Shown here piece after piece: positions 24,945 to 37,300 of a stretch of 64,000 nt of DNA. A program made the position numbers and the translations under genes. The notes under the pieces are model-generated. The model saw only the letters and a program-made list of their open reading frames with translations, was not told the DNA's origin and did not search any database. Origin of the DNA: Rahnella laticis (lineage in GTDB: Bacteria; Pseudomonadota; Gammaproteobacteria; Enterobacterales; Enterobacteriaceae); assembly GCF_015644585.1 (NCBI RefSeq), contig NZ_JADOBI010000001.1, forward strand, positions 620,001 through 684,000, given 5' to 3'. Each line of letters starts with the position of its first letter. Within the stretch, counting starts at the first letter, position 1.

Positions 24945-26369
24945 TCAGATCTCCGCGTAGCAGGTTTTCATGGAATTCACGGCCAGCTCAATATCCGCTT
25001 CTTCAGTCATCCAGTTCACCAGCGCGGCGCGTATGCCCGGCTTGCCGTTCAGCGAGGTTGACGTACAGCGCACCACACCCGCGTTATCCAGCCTTTGCTG
25101 GAACCGGTTGCGCTTCGCCAGCGCTTCCGGCGTGCCGTCGGCACCCTCCAGCGCAAAACACACCACGTTGAGATTAACCGGTGCGAGCAGCGTAAAGCCC
25201 GGCGTCGCGGCAAGTTTCTCGCCCAGCAAATGCGCCAGCCCGACGTTGCGCTCCACCACTTCCGCCAGCCCGTCGCGGCCATAGGCTTTCAGCGCCATCC
25301 ACACCGGCAACGCACGAAAACGCCGTGAGTTTTCCGGCGTCAGATGCAGGTAATTGTCCGGACGCACGCTGGGCAGAACGAGATACGCCGAATGGTTCTG
25401 GAAAACCTGAACCTGCAAGGCCAGATGACGCTCCTGAGTAAACTGAACCGCGCTGTCATACGGCACGTTCAGCCATTTATGGGCATCGACCGTAATCGAA
25501 TCCGCGTCTTCCCAACCGGCCAGAAGCGGGGCATAACGCGCCGAGGCCGCCGCCACACCGCCAAACGCGGCGTCAACGTGCAGCCAGAAACCGTATTTTT
25601 GACGCAGCCGCAGCAGGGCGGGCAAATCATCAAACGCGACCGTATTCACCGTTCCGGCGCTGGCAAGCACCATCGTCGGGCGATCAGGGTCGGCGGCCAG
25701 AATGTCTTCCAGCGCAGCCGGATCAATCGCTTCGCTGCCGGGTAGCGTTGCCACCGTCACCAGCGCGTCGCGCCCGATGCCTAACATGCTCAGTGCTTTT
25801 ACGCTGCTCGAATGCGCGGCGGCGGAAAGCACGCGGATAGGCCCCAGCGCCGCCAGCCCTTGTTGCGCGATATCCACGCCGCACTGCTGCCCCAGCCACT
25901 GGCGGGCAATCGCCATGCTGACAAAATTCGCCATGGTCGCGCCGCTGACAAACGTGCCGCACAGCGCATCCGGCAGGCCGAATAACTGTTTGAGCTGATC
26001 AATAGTGGCCAGCTCGATGGCGGCGGAAACCGAATCAAAATTCAGCTGAGTGTTTTGATCGACGGTGCTGACCAGCCAGTCGGCGGCCAGAGACGCGGGC
26101 GTACCGCCGCCGGTCACGAAACCGAAATAGCGCGGACCGGCGCTGGCGGACATTCCGCTGGCGTACCGGTTCCAGAAATGTTCCAGCGCGGCCTGCGCGC
26201 CGATGCCGCTTTCCGGCAACCGCTCGTCTCCGTCTTGCAGATTTTGCGCGCTGGCGGGCGGGCAGGTGGAACGCGCAGGCAGCGTTTCGAGAAAAGAAAC
26301 CGCCGTGTCACAGGCCTGCCGCAGGATTTCAGGCAGGGTGTCCAGATCGTGCTGAAGCAGTGGGTGCAT
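24945..26369 (-). CDS. PLP-dependent group II decarboxylase
   Basis: Pyridoxal-phosphate enzyme of the group II amino-acid decarboxylase fold, 474 residues. The cofactor lysine lies in ITVDAHKWLNVPYD (about residue 300), preceded by HVDAAFGG (the PLP-ring Asp) and AHSSSVKA (the stacking His). The family includes aromatic-amino-acid, glutamate, cysteine-sulfinate and diaminobutyrate decarboxylases; the sequence does not let me choose the substrate. No operon partner: it ends beside the convergent AraC gene and faces the opgD promoter region. Confidence 0.85.
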   Translation of the reverse strand: MHPLLQHDLDTLPEILRQACDTAVSFLETLPARSTCPPASAQNLQDGDERLPESGIGAQAALEHFWNRYASGMSASAGPRYFGFVTGGGTPASLAADWLVSTVDQNTQLNFDSVSAAIELATIDQLKQLFGLPDALCGTFVSGATMANFVSMAIARQWLGQQCGVDIAQQGLAALGPIRVLSAAAHSSSVKALSMLGIGRDALVTVATLPGSEAIDPAALEDILAADPDRPTMVLASAGTVNTVAFDDLPALLRLRQKYGFWLHVDAAFGGVAAASARYAPLLAGWEDADSITVDAHKWLNVPYDSAVQFTQERHLALQVQVFQNHSAYLVLPSVRPDNYLHLTPENSRRFRALPVWMALKAYGRDGLAEVVERNVGLAHLLGEKLAATPGFTLLAPVNLNVVCFALEGADGTPEALAKRNRFQQRLDNAGVVRCTSTSLNGKPGIRAALVNWMTEEADIELAVNSMKTCYAEI

Positions 26370-26812
26370 AAAATTCCATTAAGGTTCAGATGATTAATAC
26401 CATTCTTTAACTTACCCGATTACCCGGCTGCGGCAAATTGACATATTTTCACCTCGCTTACCCCGCTGAGGGAGTGACGTTGTCACTTTACTAAGAAAGG
26501 GATTCGCCGGTAAATAACCTTTCTGTAACAGAATGCTCCTAAAATAAGGCACAATTTCTGCCCTAAAACGGGGCAGTGCTCGCCCTTTGAACACCGGTTG
26601 TCCAAATCACGCGCAGCCCTTGTCTGGCGGGGAATGACGCTGTCAGATGTGCTTACTTTTTCAAGTAAAATATTAGCTGAATGCATTCAATTTCTTGTAC
26701 TCGGCTTGTGAATTTTACGTTAGCCTTAGGGTCGAAATTTTTTGAATACGCGGGGGCCACGTCGTGAGGCGGTGCCCCCAGATTTTTGCCCAGTACAGGA
26801 AACGATTCTGGC
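26370..26812. other. divergent promoter region decarboxylase / opgD
   Basis: 443 bp with no credible gene. It contains A+T-rich promoter-like DNA around 26640-26750 and a terminator-like hairpin just before opgD. Confidence 0.5.
26752..26787 (+). terminator. terminator-like hairpin in the opgD leader
   Basis: GGGGGC(C)AC / GTGCCCCC stem (26752-26760 with 26772-26779, one bulged C) followed by AGATTTTT, ending 25 bp before the opgD ATG. It is either an attenuator of opgD or the end of an unseen upstream transcript. Confidence 0.5.
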
Positions 26813-28471
26813 ATGGAACGAAGAGCATTTATTAAAGCATCAATGGCATTCGCCGCCTGGTGTGGTGTGCCGGCAATGTCCACACTGTTCACCCGTTCCG
26901 CTGAGGCGGCAGAGGCGAATGTGGCAGACGGCGGCGAATTGCCATTTGATTTCAACGCGCTGCAAAAGATGGCGAAAGAGTTAGCGGATAAGCCCTACGG
27001 CGGCGCGCCTCTTCCTTTACCCAAGACGCTGGCAGAATTAACGCCACAGGCTTATAACGCCATTCAGTACGATCACGCGCATTCCCTGTGGAATGGCCTG
27101 CCGGACCGCCAGCTTGACGTCGAATTATTCCATGTCGGCATGGGTTTCCGCCGCCGTGTGCGCATGTATTCCGTCGATCCGGTGAAGCATCTCGCGCGCG
27201 AGATTCATTTCCGCCCGGAGTTGTTCAATTATCACGACGCCGGTGTTGATACCAAACAGCTGGAAGGCTTCTCGAATCTCGGTTTCGCCGGTTTCAAAGT
27301 CAATAAAGCCCCGGAGCTGACGCGCCGCGACGTGGTGTCATTCCTCGGAGCCAGCTATTTCCGTGCGGTGGACGACACGTATCAGTACGGCCTGTCAGCG
27401 CGCGGCGTGGCGGTGGATACTTTCACCGACCAGCCGGAAGAGTTCCCGGATTTCACCGCTTTCTGGTTTGATACACCCAAACCGGGCGACACTACCTTTA
27501 CGGTTTACGCGTTGCTGGATGGCCCGAGCATTACCGGTGCCTATAAATTCCTGATCCACTGCGAACCGACCCGCGTGGTGATGGAGATTGAAAACCATCT
27601 TCACGCCCGCGAAGACATCAAACAGCTGGGCATTTCTCCGATGACCAGCATGTTCAGCTGCGGGACCAACGAACGCGGGCGCTGCGACACGATTCATCCG
27701 CAGATCCACGACTCTGACCGCCTGCAAATGTGGACCGGCACCGGCGAATGGATTTGCCGTCCGCTCAATAACCCGCAGCGTCTGCAATTTAATGCCTACA
27801 GCGATAACAATCCGAAAGGATTTGGCCTGTTGCAGCTTGATCACGAGTTCAATAATTATCAGGACGTGATTGGCTGGTATAACAAACGCCCGAGCCTGTG
27901 GGTGGAACCGGTCGGAAACTGGGGGAAAGGGGCCGTCAATCTGATGGAAATCCCGACCACCGGCGAAACGCTCGATAACGTCGTCTGCTTCTGGCAGCCG
28001 GAAACCCCGGTGAAGGCCGGTTCTGAATTCAATTTCAGCTACAAACTTTACTGGAGTGGCGAGCCACCGCACCGCAGCCCGATGGCTAACGTACTGGCGA
28101 CCCGCACCGGTATGGGCGGTTTCCCGGAAGGCTGGGCACCGGGCGAGAATTATCCGCAAGTCTGGGCGCGTCGTTTCGCCATTGATTTCACCGGCGGCGA
28201 GCTGAAAGCCTTTGCCGATAAAGGCATCGAGCCGGTGATTAACGTCTCTGCGGGTAAAATTAAGAACATCGAAATTCTGTATGTGCAACCGTTCGACGGT
28301 TACCGGATCCTGTTCGACTGGTATCCGGACAGCGATTCCGTCGCGCCGGTCGAACTGCGCATGTTCCTGCGTTCCGGCCAGAAAGCGTTGTCGGAAACCT
28401 GGCTGTATCAGTATTTCCCGCCAGCGCCGGATAAACGCAAATACATCGATGACCGTCAGATGACCAAATAA
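26813..28471 (+). CDS. opgD: glucan biosynthesis protein D
   Basis: Periplasmic protein needed for osmoregulated periplasmic glucans, controlling their linear backbone structure; paralogue of OpgG. ATG 26813 gives 552 residues (E. coli OpgD/MdoD 551) and opens with a twin-arginine signal, [15 protein letters not shown], ending near SAEAAEA. The mature part carries the OpgD/G stretches [20 protein letters not shown] near residue 83, [12 protein letters not shown] near 176 and WWEP-like [13 protein letters not shown] near 363. A TTG at 26786 could extend it by nine residues. The gene stands alone with its own terminator; the leader carries a terminator-like hairpin. Confidence 0.95.
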   Translation: MERRAFIKASMAFAAWCGVPAMSTLFTRSAEAAEANVADGGELPFDFNALQKMAKELADKPYGGAPLPLPKTLAELTPQAYNAIQYDHAHSLWNGLPDRQLDVELFHVGMGFRRRVRMYSVDPVKHLAREIHFRPELFNYHDAGVDTKQLEGFSNLGFAGFKVNKAPELTRRDVVSFLGASYFRAVDDTYQYGLSARGVAVDTFTDQPEEFPDFTAFWFDTPKPGDTTFTVYALLDGPSITGAYKFLIHCEPTRVVMEIENHLHAREDIKQLGISPMTSMFSCGTNERGRCDTIHPQIHDSDRLQMWTGTGEWICRPLNNPQRLQFNAYSDNNPKGFGLLQLDHEFNNYQDVIGWYNKRPSLWVEPVGNWGKGAVNLMEIPTTGETLDNVVCFWQPETPVKAGSEFNFSYKLYWSGEPPHRSPMANVLATRTGMGGFPEGWAPGENYPQVWARRFAIDFTGGELKAFADKGIEPVINVSAGKIKNIEILYVQPFDGYRILFDWYPDSDSVAPVELRMFLRSGQKALSETWLYQYFPPAPDKRKYIDDRQMTK

Positions 28472-28547
28472 TCCCCTTCATCAATCAGGCTGCAGTGCTG
28501 CTGACTGCAATCTGAATGATTTTGAGGATCGAAAGATCAGAAAAACA

Positions 28548-28572
28548 AAAAGCCCCGATTCGGGGCTTTTGC
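28548..28572 (+). terminator. terminator of opgD
   Basis: Ten-base-pair stem AAAAGCCCCG / CGGGGCTTTT (28548-28557 with 28561-28570) with a three-base loop and Ts following. Confidence 0.9.
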
Positions 28573-28695
28573 TTTCTTACTTTTCTGTTTATCTGTCATT
28601 TGCAGGTGAACCAGACACAGGATCTTGCAAAAATACTTCAAAGGTTAAAGCAAGGGTAACGCACGGTACTCAACTGCTGAAGGCCAAGATGGCAA

Positions 28696-28878
28696 TCAAA
28701 ACGCCTTCACCAGCATTCCGTTCTGCGGTTGTTGCTGAGGATTTTTCAGCGCCGCATCGAAGGATCTCTCGATCTCTTTCAACTGTTGTAAGAATTCTTG
28801 TGGCGAGAAATCGTGTGATTTGCCGCTCATGTAGGCCAGGGCCAGTTCTTTGGCGTTGTAACGTTGGAAGTTATACAT
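28696..28878 (-). CDS. small hypothetical protein
   Basis: A 60-residue protein that I do not recognise. Support comes from an AAGGA site nine bases before ATG 28878 and a protein-like composition: aromatic start MYNFQRYNAKELALAYMSG, an amphipathic central helix (SPQEFLQQLKEIERSFDAAL), then a short Gln/Pro-rich tail. Soluble, charged, no motifs. It converges on opgD and is isolated from gldA by a 381-bp gap. It looks like one of the small conserved enterobacterial proteins of unknown role. Confidence 0.6.
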   Translation of the reverse strand: MYNFQRYNAKELALAYMSGKSHDFSPQEFLQQLKEIERSFDAALKNPQQQPQNGMLVKAF

Positions 28879-29259
28879 GCTGTCAGTTCCTTATTAATCA
28901 AAAAAATATTAACGGGATGGCGAACAGCGAGCTGGCTTATAACCACTGCTTACGACGTGCTGCCAATGCAATGCATTCTACGGAAATGATTGATAAGTGA
29001 AAGTTGGTGTTGTTTATGCATTCAATAGTTAAAACCTAACTCATAAGGGTTTTTTGATTGCAAATCTGAATAGTCATTTTTGGTGATTAATTCATCAGGT
29101 GGCTATCTGGCGTGGCGAAAAATTCAACTTCATGAAAGATAAAATTTCTTTGCGAGTCATGCTGTTAATGTGAATTAAAAGGGTTGGGCTTTACATCCTG
29201 CTGGGGTACCCTCAGGGAAGTTATCCACGGATCATTATCAACGAAAAGAGGTTTTTATC
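28879..29259. other. non-coding gap before gldA
   Basis: 381 bp, A+T-rich in its first half, with no credible gene. It must contain the gldA promoter; a GAAAAGAGG ribosome-binding site is at its right end. I see no clear operator. Confidence 0.5.
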
Positions 29260-30357
29260 ATGAGTAAATTTATCTTCTCTTCGCCAGGAAAATACGTTCA
29301 GGGCAGCGGTGTTCTGGATGAGTTGGGTGATTATCTGCCTGCGTTAGGCGGAAAATCATTTCTGATAGCTGATGATGTCGTTTGGGGAATTATCGGCGAT
29401 CGCGTGAAAGCGTCGCTGAATAAAGCCCAGGTTGAATTCCATTTCGAACGTTTTAACGGTGAAGCCTCTGCCAGCGAAATTACCCGTCTGGCGGCAATTG
29501 CCCGCGAGGCCGGGACCCACGTCGTGGTCGGTCTGGGCGGCGGTAAAACGCTTGATACCGTCAAAGCCATTGCCGATGAACTGAAACAGAATGTGGTGAT
29601 TGTGCCAACCGTGGCGTCCACGGATGCGCCGTGCAGCGCGCTGTCGGTGATCTATTCTGACAACGGTGTTTTTGAATCTTACCGTTTCTACCACAAAAAC
29701 CCGGATCTGGTGCTGGTCGATACACACGTTTGCGCGCAGGCACCGGTTCGTCTGTTTGCATCCGGCATTGCCGACGGTCTGGCGACCTTTGTGGAAGCGC
29801 AGGCGGTGCTGCGTTCCCATTCGCAATCCATGGTCGGCGGTGACCCGACAATTGCCGGTATGGCGATTGCCGAAGCCTGCGAGAAAACGTTGCTGACTTA
29901 CGGTTACAGCGCGTACACGGCGGTTGAGCAGAAACTGGTGACACCGGCGGTGGAAGCCGTCGTGGAAGCCAACACGCTGCTTTCCGGTCTCGGTTTTGAA
30001 AACGCCGGTCTGGCGGGGGCGCATGCCATCCATAACGGCTTCACGGCGATTTCCGGTGACATTCACCACCTGACGCACGGTGAAAAGGTGGCGTACGGCA
30101 CGCTGACGCAGATGGTGCTTGAGCAGCGCCCGGACGAAGAAATCGCGCGTTATGTGCGTTTCTACCGTTCCATCAAAATGCCGACCACGCTTAAAGAGAT
30201 GCATCTGGAAAACGAATCGTTCGCCAGTCTGGTGAAAATCGGTGCACTGGCAGGCGGCGAGGGCGATACGCTCGGCAACCTGAACCGCAACCTGTCTGCC
30301 GAAGATGTCGCGAATGCGATTCTGGCCGTGGACGCGTTCAGTAAAACCGTGAAGTAG
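29260..30357 (+). CDS. gldA: glycerol dehydrogenase
   Basis: Zinc- and NAD-dependent iron-type alcohol dehydrogenase that oxidises glycerol to dihydroxyacetone and also acts on 1,2-propanediol and methylglyoxal-derived hydroxyacetone. The 365-residue product has the family length and the signatures GLGGGKTLDTVKA near residue 92 (dinucleotide binding), PTVASTDAPCSA near 117, SGIADGLATFVEAQ near 168 (metal Asp), AGAHAIHNGF near 249 and THGEKVAYG near 268 (metal His residues). Single gene with its own promoter region and terminator. Confidence 0.95.
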   Translation: MSKFIFSSPGKYVQGSGVLDELGDYLPALGGKSFLIADDVVWGIIGDRVKASLNKAQVEFHFERFNGEASASEITRLAAIAREAGTHVVVGLGGGKTLDTVKAIADELKQNVVIVPTVASTDAPCSALSVIYSDNGVFESYRFYHKNPDLVLVDTHVCAQAPVRLFASGIADGLATFVEAQAVLRSHSQSMVGGDPTIAGMAIAEACEKTLLTYGYSAYTAVEQKLVTPAVEAVVEANTLLSGLGFENAGLAGAHAIHNGFTAISGDIHHLTHGEKVAYGTLTQMVLEQRPDEEIARYVRFYRSIKMPTTLKEMHLENESFASLVKIGALAGGEGDTLGNLNRNLSAEDVANAILAVDAFSKTVK

Positions 30358-30430
30358 CTACCGCTGACATGCTTTAAGGCTCGCAGACAACCTGAGCCTG
30401 TGCTAATCAAAATTTGACGTATCGTCAGGA

Positions 30431-30465
30431 AAAAAATGGATCACATTTCGTGGTCCATTTTTTTT
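30431..30465 (+). terminator. terminator of gldA
   Basis: Stem AAAATGGATCAC / GTGGTCCATTTT (one G-T wobble) around a short loop, with a long T-run to 30465. It marks the left edge of the A+T-rich region. Confidence 0.9.
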
Positions 30466-31384
30466 GTCTATCTGGCCTAAGCGTAGGTAAGTAAAGATAT
30501 TTCATGTTTAACAATGCCTTATTTACGGCGCAAAGATTTTTAACTCCCCAGTATGCACGGTAAAAGATTTATGCTGAAACATATAATAAGCCATCAAATG
30601 TTAAGTTTTATTTATCATTTTTTATTTACAGCGCTAAGCGAACATCGGTTTATCTGCTTTTTATACAATACTTGTCCTTTAAAGCTACTTCAGAAGAATC
30701 TATGCGATTTGTTGATTTTTTGTTTTTATGAGAAAACTATTTAAACGTTTCGGAGTAAAATTCCTAAAGGCATTTTAATAATTTCTTTTGTATTCAGTAT
30801 CTATAATCCCCCATCTTGAAATTTACCTCTTTAAACTTCCGCTCGTTAAACTTCTATCATTATTGAATTGTAAGTAAGGTTAAGTCACTTGTTAATAAAA
30901 TGATAATAAAAAGATGTTTTTTTCGGAATTACAAAATAACAAAATGTGCTTAATTCCTGTGAGCTGTTCACGTTAATCAGACAGCATCTTAATGCCTGTC
31001 TTTAAAAAGAACCTTTTAAACAGTGGGTTAATTATTCATTCAAATCCATGAAAAACGTGTTTTAGTTTTCCTACATGTATTATTTCGATTTGCCACCTTC
31101 TCCAAAAAAACTGGGATCATAGAATTGTCGCCAGTAAGAAATATCCGACTTAAACAACCCTGTCTTCAAGTGAATTAAATTATGCAATATGAGTCATCTA
31201 TTCATTCAAAAAATCCGCCAGAACGCATGAGAAAACAAAAGATTAAAAAATCCGCATTTAAGTATGAATGTGATTATTTCTAATCACTGCATTCAATGTG
31301 CGCTTGTAAGCACCGGGGCTTAATGAGAATAGATTGCTCATAAGTATTTAGATGTACCCACTAAATTGAAAGTGAATTCAATAA
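30466..31384. other. A+T-rich non-coding region upstream of the giant autotransporter
   Basis: About 0.92 kb of very A+T-rich DNA. The only open frame over 60 codons (30553-30744) has poor coding character and no ribosome-binding site. The region probably holds the regulatory DNA of the autotransporter gene and is the kind of sequence that H-NS silences; both statements are inference from composition and position. I find no repeat or palindrome strong enough to name. Confidence 0.5.
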
Positions 31385-34300
31385 ATGAAAAGCAAAAAAA
31401 TTTTTACATACAGTCAGTTATCAAATGCACTATCAAATATTTTATATGCAAATTGTAATGAACCTGTTACTAAGCAGCATAAAAAAATGGGTACATCTAA
31501 TGAAAGCCTGAGTAGTAATCTGATTGTCAAAATGGTCGGTGCCAGCGCTATTTTACTCAGCAGCGGTTCCTACGCAGCCATTTCTGTTTGGGGCGGTGAG
31601 AGTGATGATCTTTGGGGAAATAACTCAAACTGGTCCTCTTTAGTCGCACCTAACGCTGCCGGGGATCAGATTCTGTTTCTGGATAGCGATCCTAATTTTA
31701 ATGGCTCTTCAATCTCACTGGGTTCATCGATTTTTACCATTGGTACAATGACTATTGCTTCAATGGATAACACGTCCTTTGAGAGTTTCAGTATTGTCGA
31801 TGGCACGCTCAACCTTGATAATCTTGGCCGTTTATCCGCGATTTCCTTAACGGACAACCGCAGTGCAACCATTAGCTCCAACATTACTACCGCCAATGAC
31901 CTCATTTTCAGCAACGGCAGTGCCTATGCAGGGAAACTGACGTTGAGTGGTGAAATAAACGGTGGTGGGCATGAAGTGACTTTTGAAAATATTGTCAATT
32001 CTTCCATTATTGCCAATGGCGTTATTTCAAATACAAGCTCTGTCGTTAAAGATGGGCTGGGTATTCTTGAACTGAACAATGCCAATACCTTTAATAAAAA
32101 TTTCACTTTTAATGCAGGCACTATCGGTGTTGGTAATGATAAGGCCTTTGGTTCTTCTCAGATATTGATGGCTAAGAGCGGAAACCAGACTTTCGATGTT
32201 TCATCAGGAAGCCGTACGCTTGCTAACCAAATAACTCTCAGTGATGGATTCTCAGTCACTGGTGTCGGCAACTCGCTGAAGTTGAATGCTTCTGAAACTC
32301 AGGTTCTTCAACAGAATCTGGGTCTTAACGTAGGTAATGGTACAACTTTAGATTTTGGTTCAGGGTTCAATCTCAGCGGAGCCGCCGGTGTCAATAAAAA
32401 CGGGTTTGGTTCATTAATACTCGAGTCGAAGAAAAACGATTTTTCTGGCGGACTGATTGTTAACCAGGGGGCCGTCAATACGGGCTCTTTCACCGATACG
32501 CTGACTATTGGTAGCACCGCTGGTACAAACCATATGTTGGGAACCGGTGATATCACCCTGTCCGATTCTTCTTCGAACATAAATATTAATTCCACATCCA
32601 GCGGCAATATTGATTTTGCCGGCAGTTCTGTTCGCCTGTCGAACGGTGCTGCGATTAACGTGCTCAACGGTGCTTCGACGACGTTGTCCGGAGGGACGAT
32701 TGACTTTGGTAATACCGCAACCAAAGGCCGTTTAAACATTGCAGGTAATTTGACGTTGGGTAACACCAGTCTGGTGAACGCCAGCGGGGTTGTCCTGACA
32801 GTCGTGAAAGATCTGACATTCTTGTCGGGTTCAGCTGCCGCCCAGTCGGGTATCGATCTGATGCTGAACTCAGGCAGCGCGCAAAAAATCAGCGGGCAAG
32901 GTGTTTTGTCCGGGATGGGCAATCTGACTAAAACGGGCAAGGGCACTGCAACCGTGCAAAGCGGTCTGGCAGGGTTGGGGGTCTTGTCGTTATCGGTCTT
33001 GCAGGGAACGCTGGATCTCGGTAATGCTTTGATAACGACCAACAGCGTCAATCTGGGTGGCGGGACAATGGCTTTGCATCAGGCGAATCAGATTTCGGCA
33101 GATGCAATGCTAAATCTCACTCAAGACACTGATTCAACATTAAATTTAAATGGCTTTGATCAAACCCTTGCTGGGGTGAATTCGGCCAATAACAGCGCTC
33201 TGACATTCAATCTTGGCGGTACATCTTCGACCTCAAATTCGCTCTTTTTAGGGACGTTGTCCGGCGCAGCGAAGGCATTGCGCATTAGTAACTGGGACGG
33301 CACGCTCGATAGCTCATTTGACCACATCAAGGTGGCGGGAACGCTCAGCGCCGAACAACTCGGTTCGATCTGGTTTAAAGGCTTTACTCAGGGCGCCATT
33401 CAGGTAGGCGATGATTTACGTCCGTTTGAGTATATGTCAGCAACGTGGAATGGCCTGGCTGGTGATAATTTATGGGATACCGGTGCCAACTGGGTGGGTG
33501 GGGATAGCTATAACGTGCCCGACCACGCAGGGACACAGGTCTTCTTTGACAACCCTGCGAGCAATCCGATGAAGTCTGCCAGCATCTCTTTAGCTGGCAA
33601 TACGCGCACACTCGGTTCTCTGGAAGTCACAAACGCAGCACCTACTTTTTCCAACGGTACGTTGATCTTTGATAGCGGTAGCATTGATAAGCAATCGTCT
33701 ATTACGGTGAATGCGCTGAATAACCCCTGGGCGAGTTTTAATACTAACGTTCAGCTCAACAGCGATACCTTAGTCAATCCTGTCAGCAAAAATTCATACG
33801 CCTATTTTGGGTCTACGCTTTCAGGCCCCGGTCGTTTAATTATCCAGGGTGATGGCACAACCCAAATTACAGCTACTACAACCAATTTGAGCGGCGGGGT
33901 TACGCTGAACTCAGGAAGCTTAGTCACCGTGGGCACTATTGGCTCCGGAGATTTATTGATCAACGGGGGAAGCATTGAGAGCAATTTCACTGCCAACGCC
34001 GTGGTGAACAATAAGCTGGCAATTGGGGGGGATTTTGAAGCGACCAGTATCGATTTTACCCAGGCCGGCGATATTAACCTGGCTAATGCAAATACGACCA
34101 TTCAGACCAGCAGGGCGGTTTCCTTTGGCGCTGATGCGAACCTGACCGGTACAGGTTCATTAACACAAACCAGTTCGGGCAGCGCACGCACATCACTGAG
34201 CTTGCTAAGTGCTGATAACACCTTCAGCGGCGGGTTATTTGTGTTAAATAACGGCAGCTCCGGCGGCCCGACAACCTCATTACGCAGCACGCTGGATATC

Positions 34301-37300
34301 GGCCAGTTAGATCCCGGCCATAACTATTTGGGTTCAGGAAATATTACTGTCACCGGTACTTCGCACAGCATTGATGTCAAGAGCAATGGTTTTGACGGCG
34401 CGCTTAATGGGTCAGCACTGAATCTTTACACGGGGGGTATTTTTAACTATCTGGGTGGTGGCCTGTTTACGCTGGCCGGTGGTGTTTTGGATGGCGGTGC
34501 GACGGGTAAAAGTGGCCTCCTTAATGTCGAAGGCGATCTCAGTTTTGGCGCAACGACACTGGCTTACAGACCCGATATCTCTGTCAATACCAATGGCACC
34601 AGCACTTTACGCTCGACCAACGGTGGTAATGTCTCTGGGCTAGGGCATTTCTCGACGTCAGGAACCGGCAGGGTAATACTTGATAGCAGCATTACCAATT
34701 TTGCTGCTATAGATGTGAGCATTACTCAGGGTATTTTGCAATTTGGAGCAGATAACCAGGTCAGCTCAACGACAAACTTCATTCTTAGCGGCAGTGCACT
34801 TGATTCGACTGATTACGGACAACAAGTCGGTACGCTATCATTGCTGGATAGCGCAGCCATTCTGGTTGGCAATAACGGCGGCATGACTTTCTCATCCGCG
34901 CGTAACTCAGCCAGTTACTGGATCGATGGTAAGAGGCTGACGCTTGAGAATGATGGTTCTGACTGGAATCAACCCGGGGCGTCCTATGTACGTTTTATCA
35001 GTAACCCTAATTTTACTGCCAGTCAATTTGCCAACATTGCGTTCACTGGCTATGAAAATGGTTCCCACGTTTCTGTCGATCTTTATCCGGGATATTTTAG
35101 TTTGTTACCTACTGGTGCAGCAACGACGGAATGGGATGGTTCAGAATCCAACAGCAAGTGGAGTACGGTTGGGAACTGGTTAACCGGTATTACGCCGAAT
35201 GGCGTGGGGCAAAGCGCCACTATCCGTGATATTGACACCGCGCTTACGGGTAAAACGATTGATGTTGACGCTGACTATACCCTGGGCCACCTTAACCTTG
35301 ATGCCGTTTATGGTCAGCGTTTTACATTGGGTGGCACAGGTTCTCTCACTTTTAATCAGGGTGCCTCAGATGCTGCACAGTTAAACCACACGGGTAATAG
35401 TGTGGCGACCATAGCTGCAAATAGCCATTTGGTCAGTAACCTTCAATATAATGATTCTGTTAATAATACTTCCGGATATTTAAATTGGTCCGGGAATGTT
35501 GATGGCAGCGGTGGAATGACCAAAACAGGTGTGGGCACATTACGTATTTCAAGCGTGGGTGACAATACTTATTCAGGTGGGTTCCTATGGAAAGATTCCT
35601 CGTTAATACAAATTAATGCCGATGGTGCTCTGTTTGGCAGCGCCGGTTTGACCGTGGGCGACGGAACCAACAAAAACTATACTCTGCAAAATATCGGACA
35701 AGGCCACACTGTAAGCAACCCGTTAATTATTAATGGCAATCTGGCATTACAAAATGCCACGGATTTAGGTATTACTTCGGCAAGTAGTACGGGTGGAGCA
35801 TTAACGTTTACCGGTGACACAACGCTAACTAATGGAATGCATACCATTAGCACGAGCGGCTCGAGTATGTTCAATCTGAATGGTGACATATCGGGAACGG
35901 GCGGTTTATCAGTTACTGGTTCTAATCTGGTGATCAACGGCGCGAATAATACTTTCTCCGGGGGAGTGACACTCAACGGAAGTAGTTCGACGTCCGGCCG
36001 CGTAACGGTTTCTCAGGATCAGGGGCTCGGCACGGGTATTATCACCATTTACGGAAACACAACGGGTAACCGAATCAATTCAACGGCGGCAGACACGCTT
36101 GATTTGAGTAATGAACTCAATTTCAGCGGTGGATTCTCGGCGACAGGATTGATTAACTTTGATCATCATGGCACCAGTAATGTCAGCAACAGAAACGATA
36201 TTTCACTTTACGATGGTACCGTTATTACCTTTGGTAAGGACCATATCCTCACAGGGACGGGTGGTTTTAACTTTGGCCGAAATTCAGCTTATACCAATAG
36301 CGGCAGTATCCAATTATTGGGGCAAAATACCTTTACCGGCGGAGTCAATTTTTCTTCTGGTTATCTTTATCTTGGTGCCAGTTCAACCCTGGACGAATCG
36401 GGCAAATTAATTAGCGGCCCTGTGGGCACAGGGGCGTTTGCGTTTAATGGCGGGACATTGTATTCCTGGAGTGACGTTGGCAGCGGTATCACAACGCGCC
36501 GTTTATCTAACCAGATACAGCTTACCGATAAAACAACGGTCAACGTCAGCGATGAAGGCGATGCCAATACATTAGTTTGGGACGCTAAAACTCTCGCTTT
36601 ACCAGACCTGGGAATAAATGTCAGGAAGAACGTAAAACTTTCTATTGAATCTCAGATTACTGATAGCGCTTCTGCGGCTACCAATCGTATCACTTTAGGT
36701 GGAACCGGCACGCTTGAACTGAAAAACGGAAGTAACCAGATTTCAGAAGGCGTCATCGTTAATTCGACCGATGCTACTCTGCTGGCAACGGCGGCAGGTG
36801 ATGTGACGACCGGTGTCGCTGATGAAGGCCATAACTATCTGGGCACCGGGCCATTAACGGTCAGTAGCGGAACGATAAAAATTGCGACCGGAAATGGTTC
36901 CACCGTGCGCCTGTCGGGTAACGGTATTGCCATGAATAATGCCGGCAAACTGATTATTGATGCTGGCGCGGATACCGATACCGTTTTTGATACCAACTCA
37001 TATTTTACCGGCACCAATACATCAGGGTCGATTACAACGTCCGGGCGTCTGATCAAAGAGGGCGCAGGCACGACCACTCAGGTGGGCGCAAAACTGATCA
37101 CGCCTGATTTGGTGATTTCGCATGAATCCATTCTTTCCCTGACTAATGCCAATCTGGTCAGCGGAGTGGGCACACTGAACATGAACGGCGGCACGCTGGC
37201 CGTGAATGGACTCAGCCAAACGTTTAGTCCTTCAACTCAGCTCATTTTGGGTGCAGATAGCCACATCGACTTTGGTACGGGCTCAGCGATTGTCACTGTA

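Noticed and set aside
28569-29000. 143-codon plus-strand frame after opgD
   Set aside because: It begins inside the opgD terminator, has no ribosome-binding site and overlaps the better-supported small gene on the minus strand.
30553-30744. 63-codon frame in the AT-rich region before the autotransporter
   Set aside because: No ribosome-binding site, composition dominated by AT-driven Phe/Leu/Ile, no resemblance to a known protein.
32308-33051. Long antisense frame in the autotransporter gene (247 codons); another at 43075-43848
   Set aside because: Proline/serine/leucine-rich antisense frames are an artefact of the Gly/Thr/Asn/Ser codon repeats on the coding strand.
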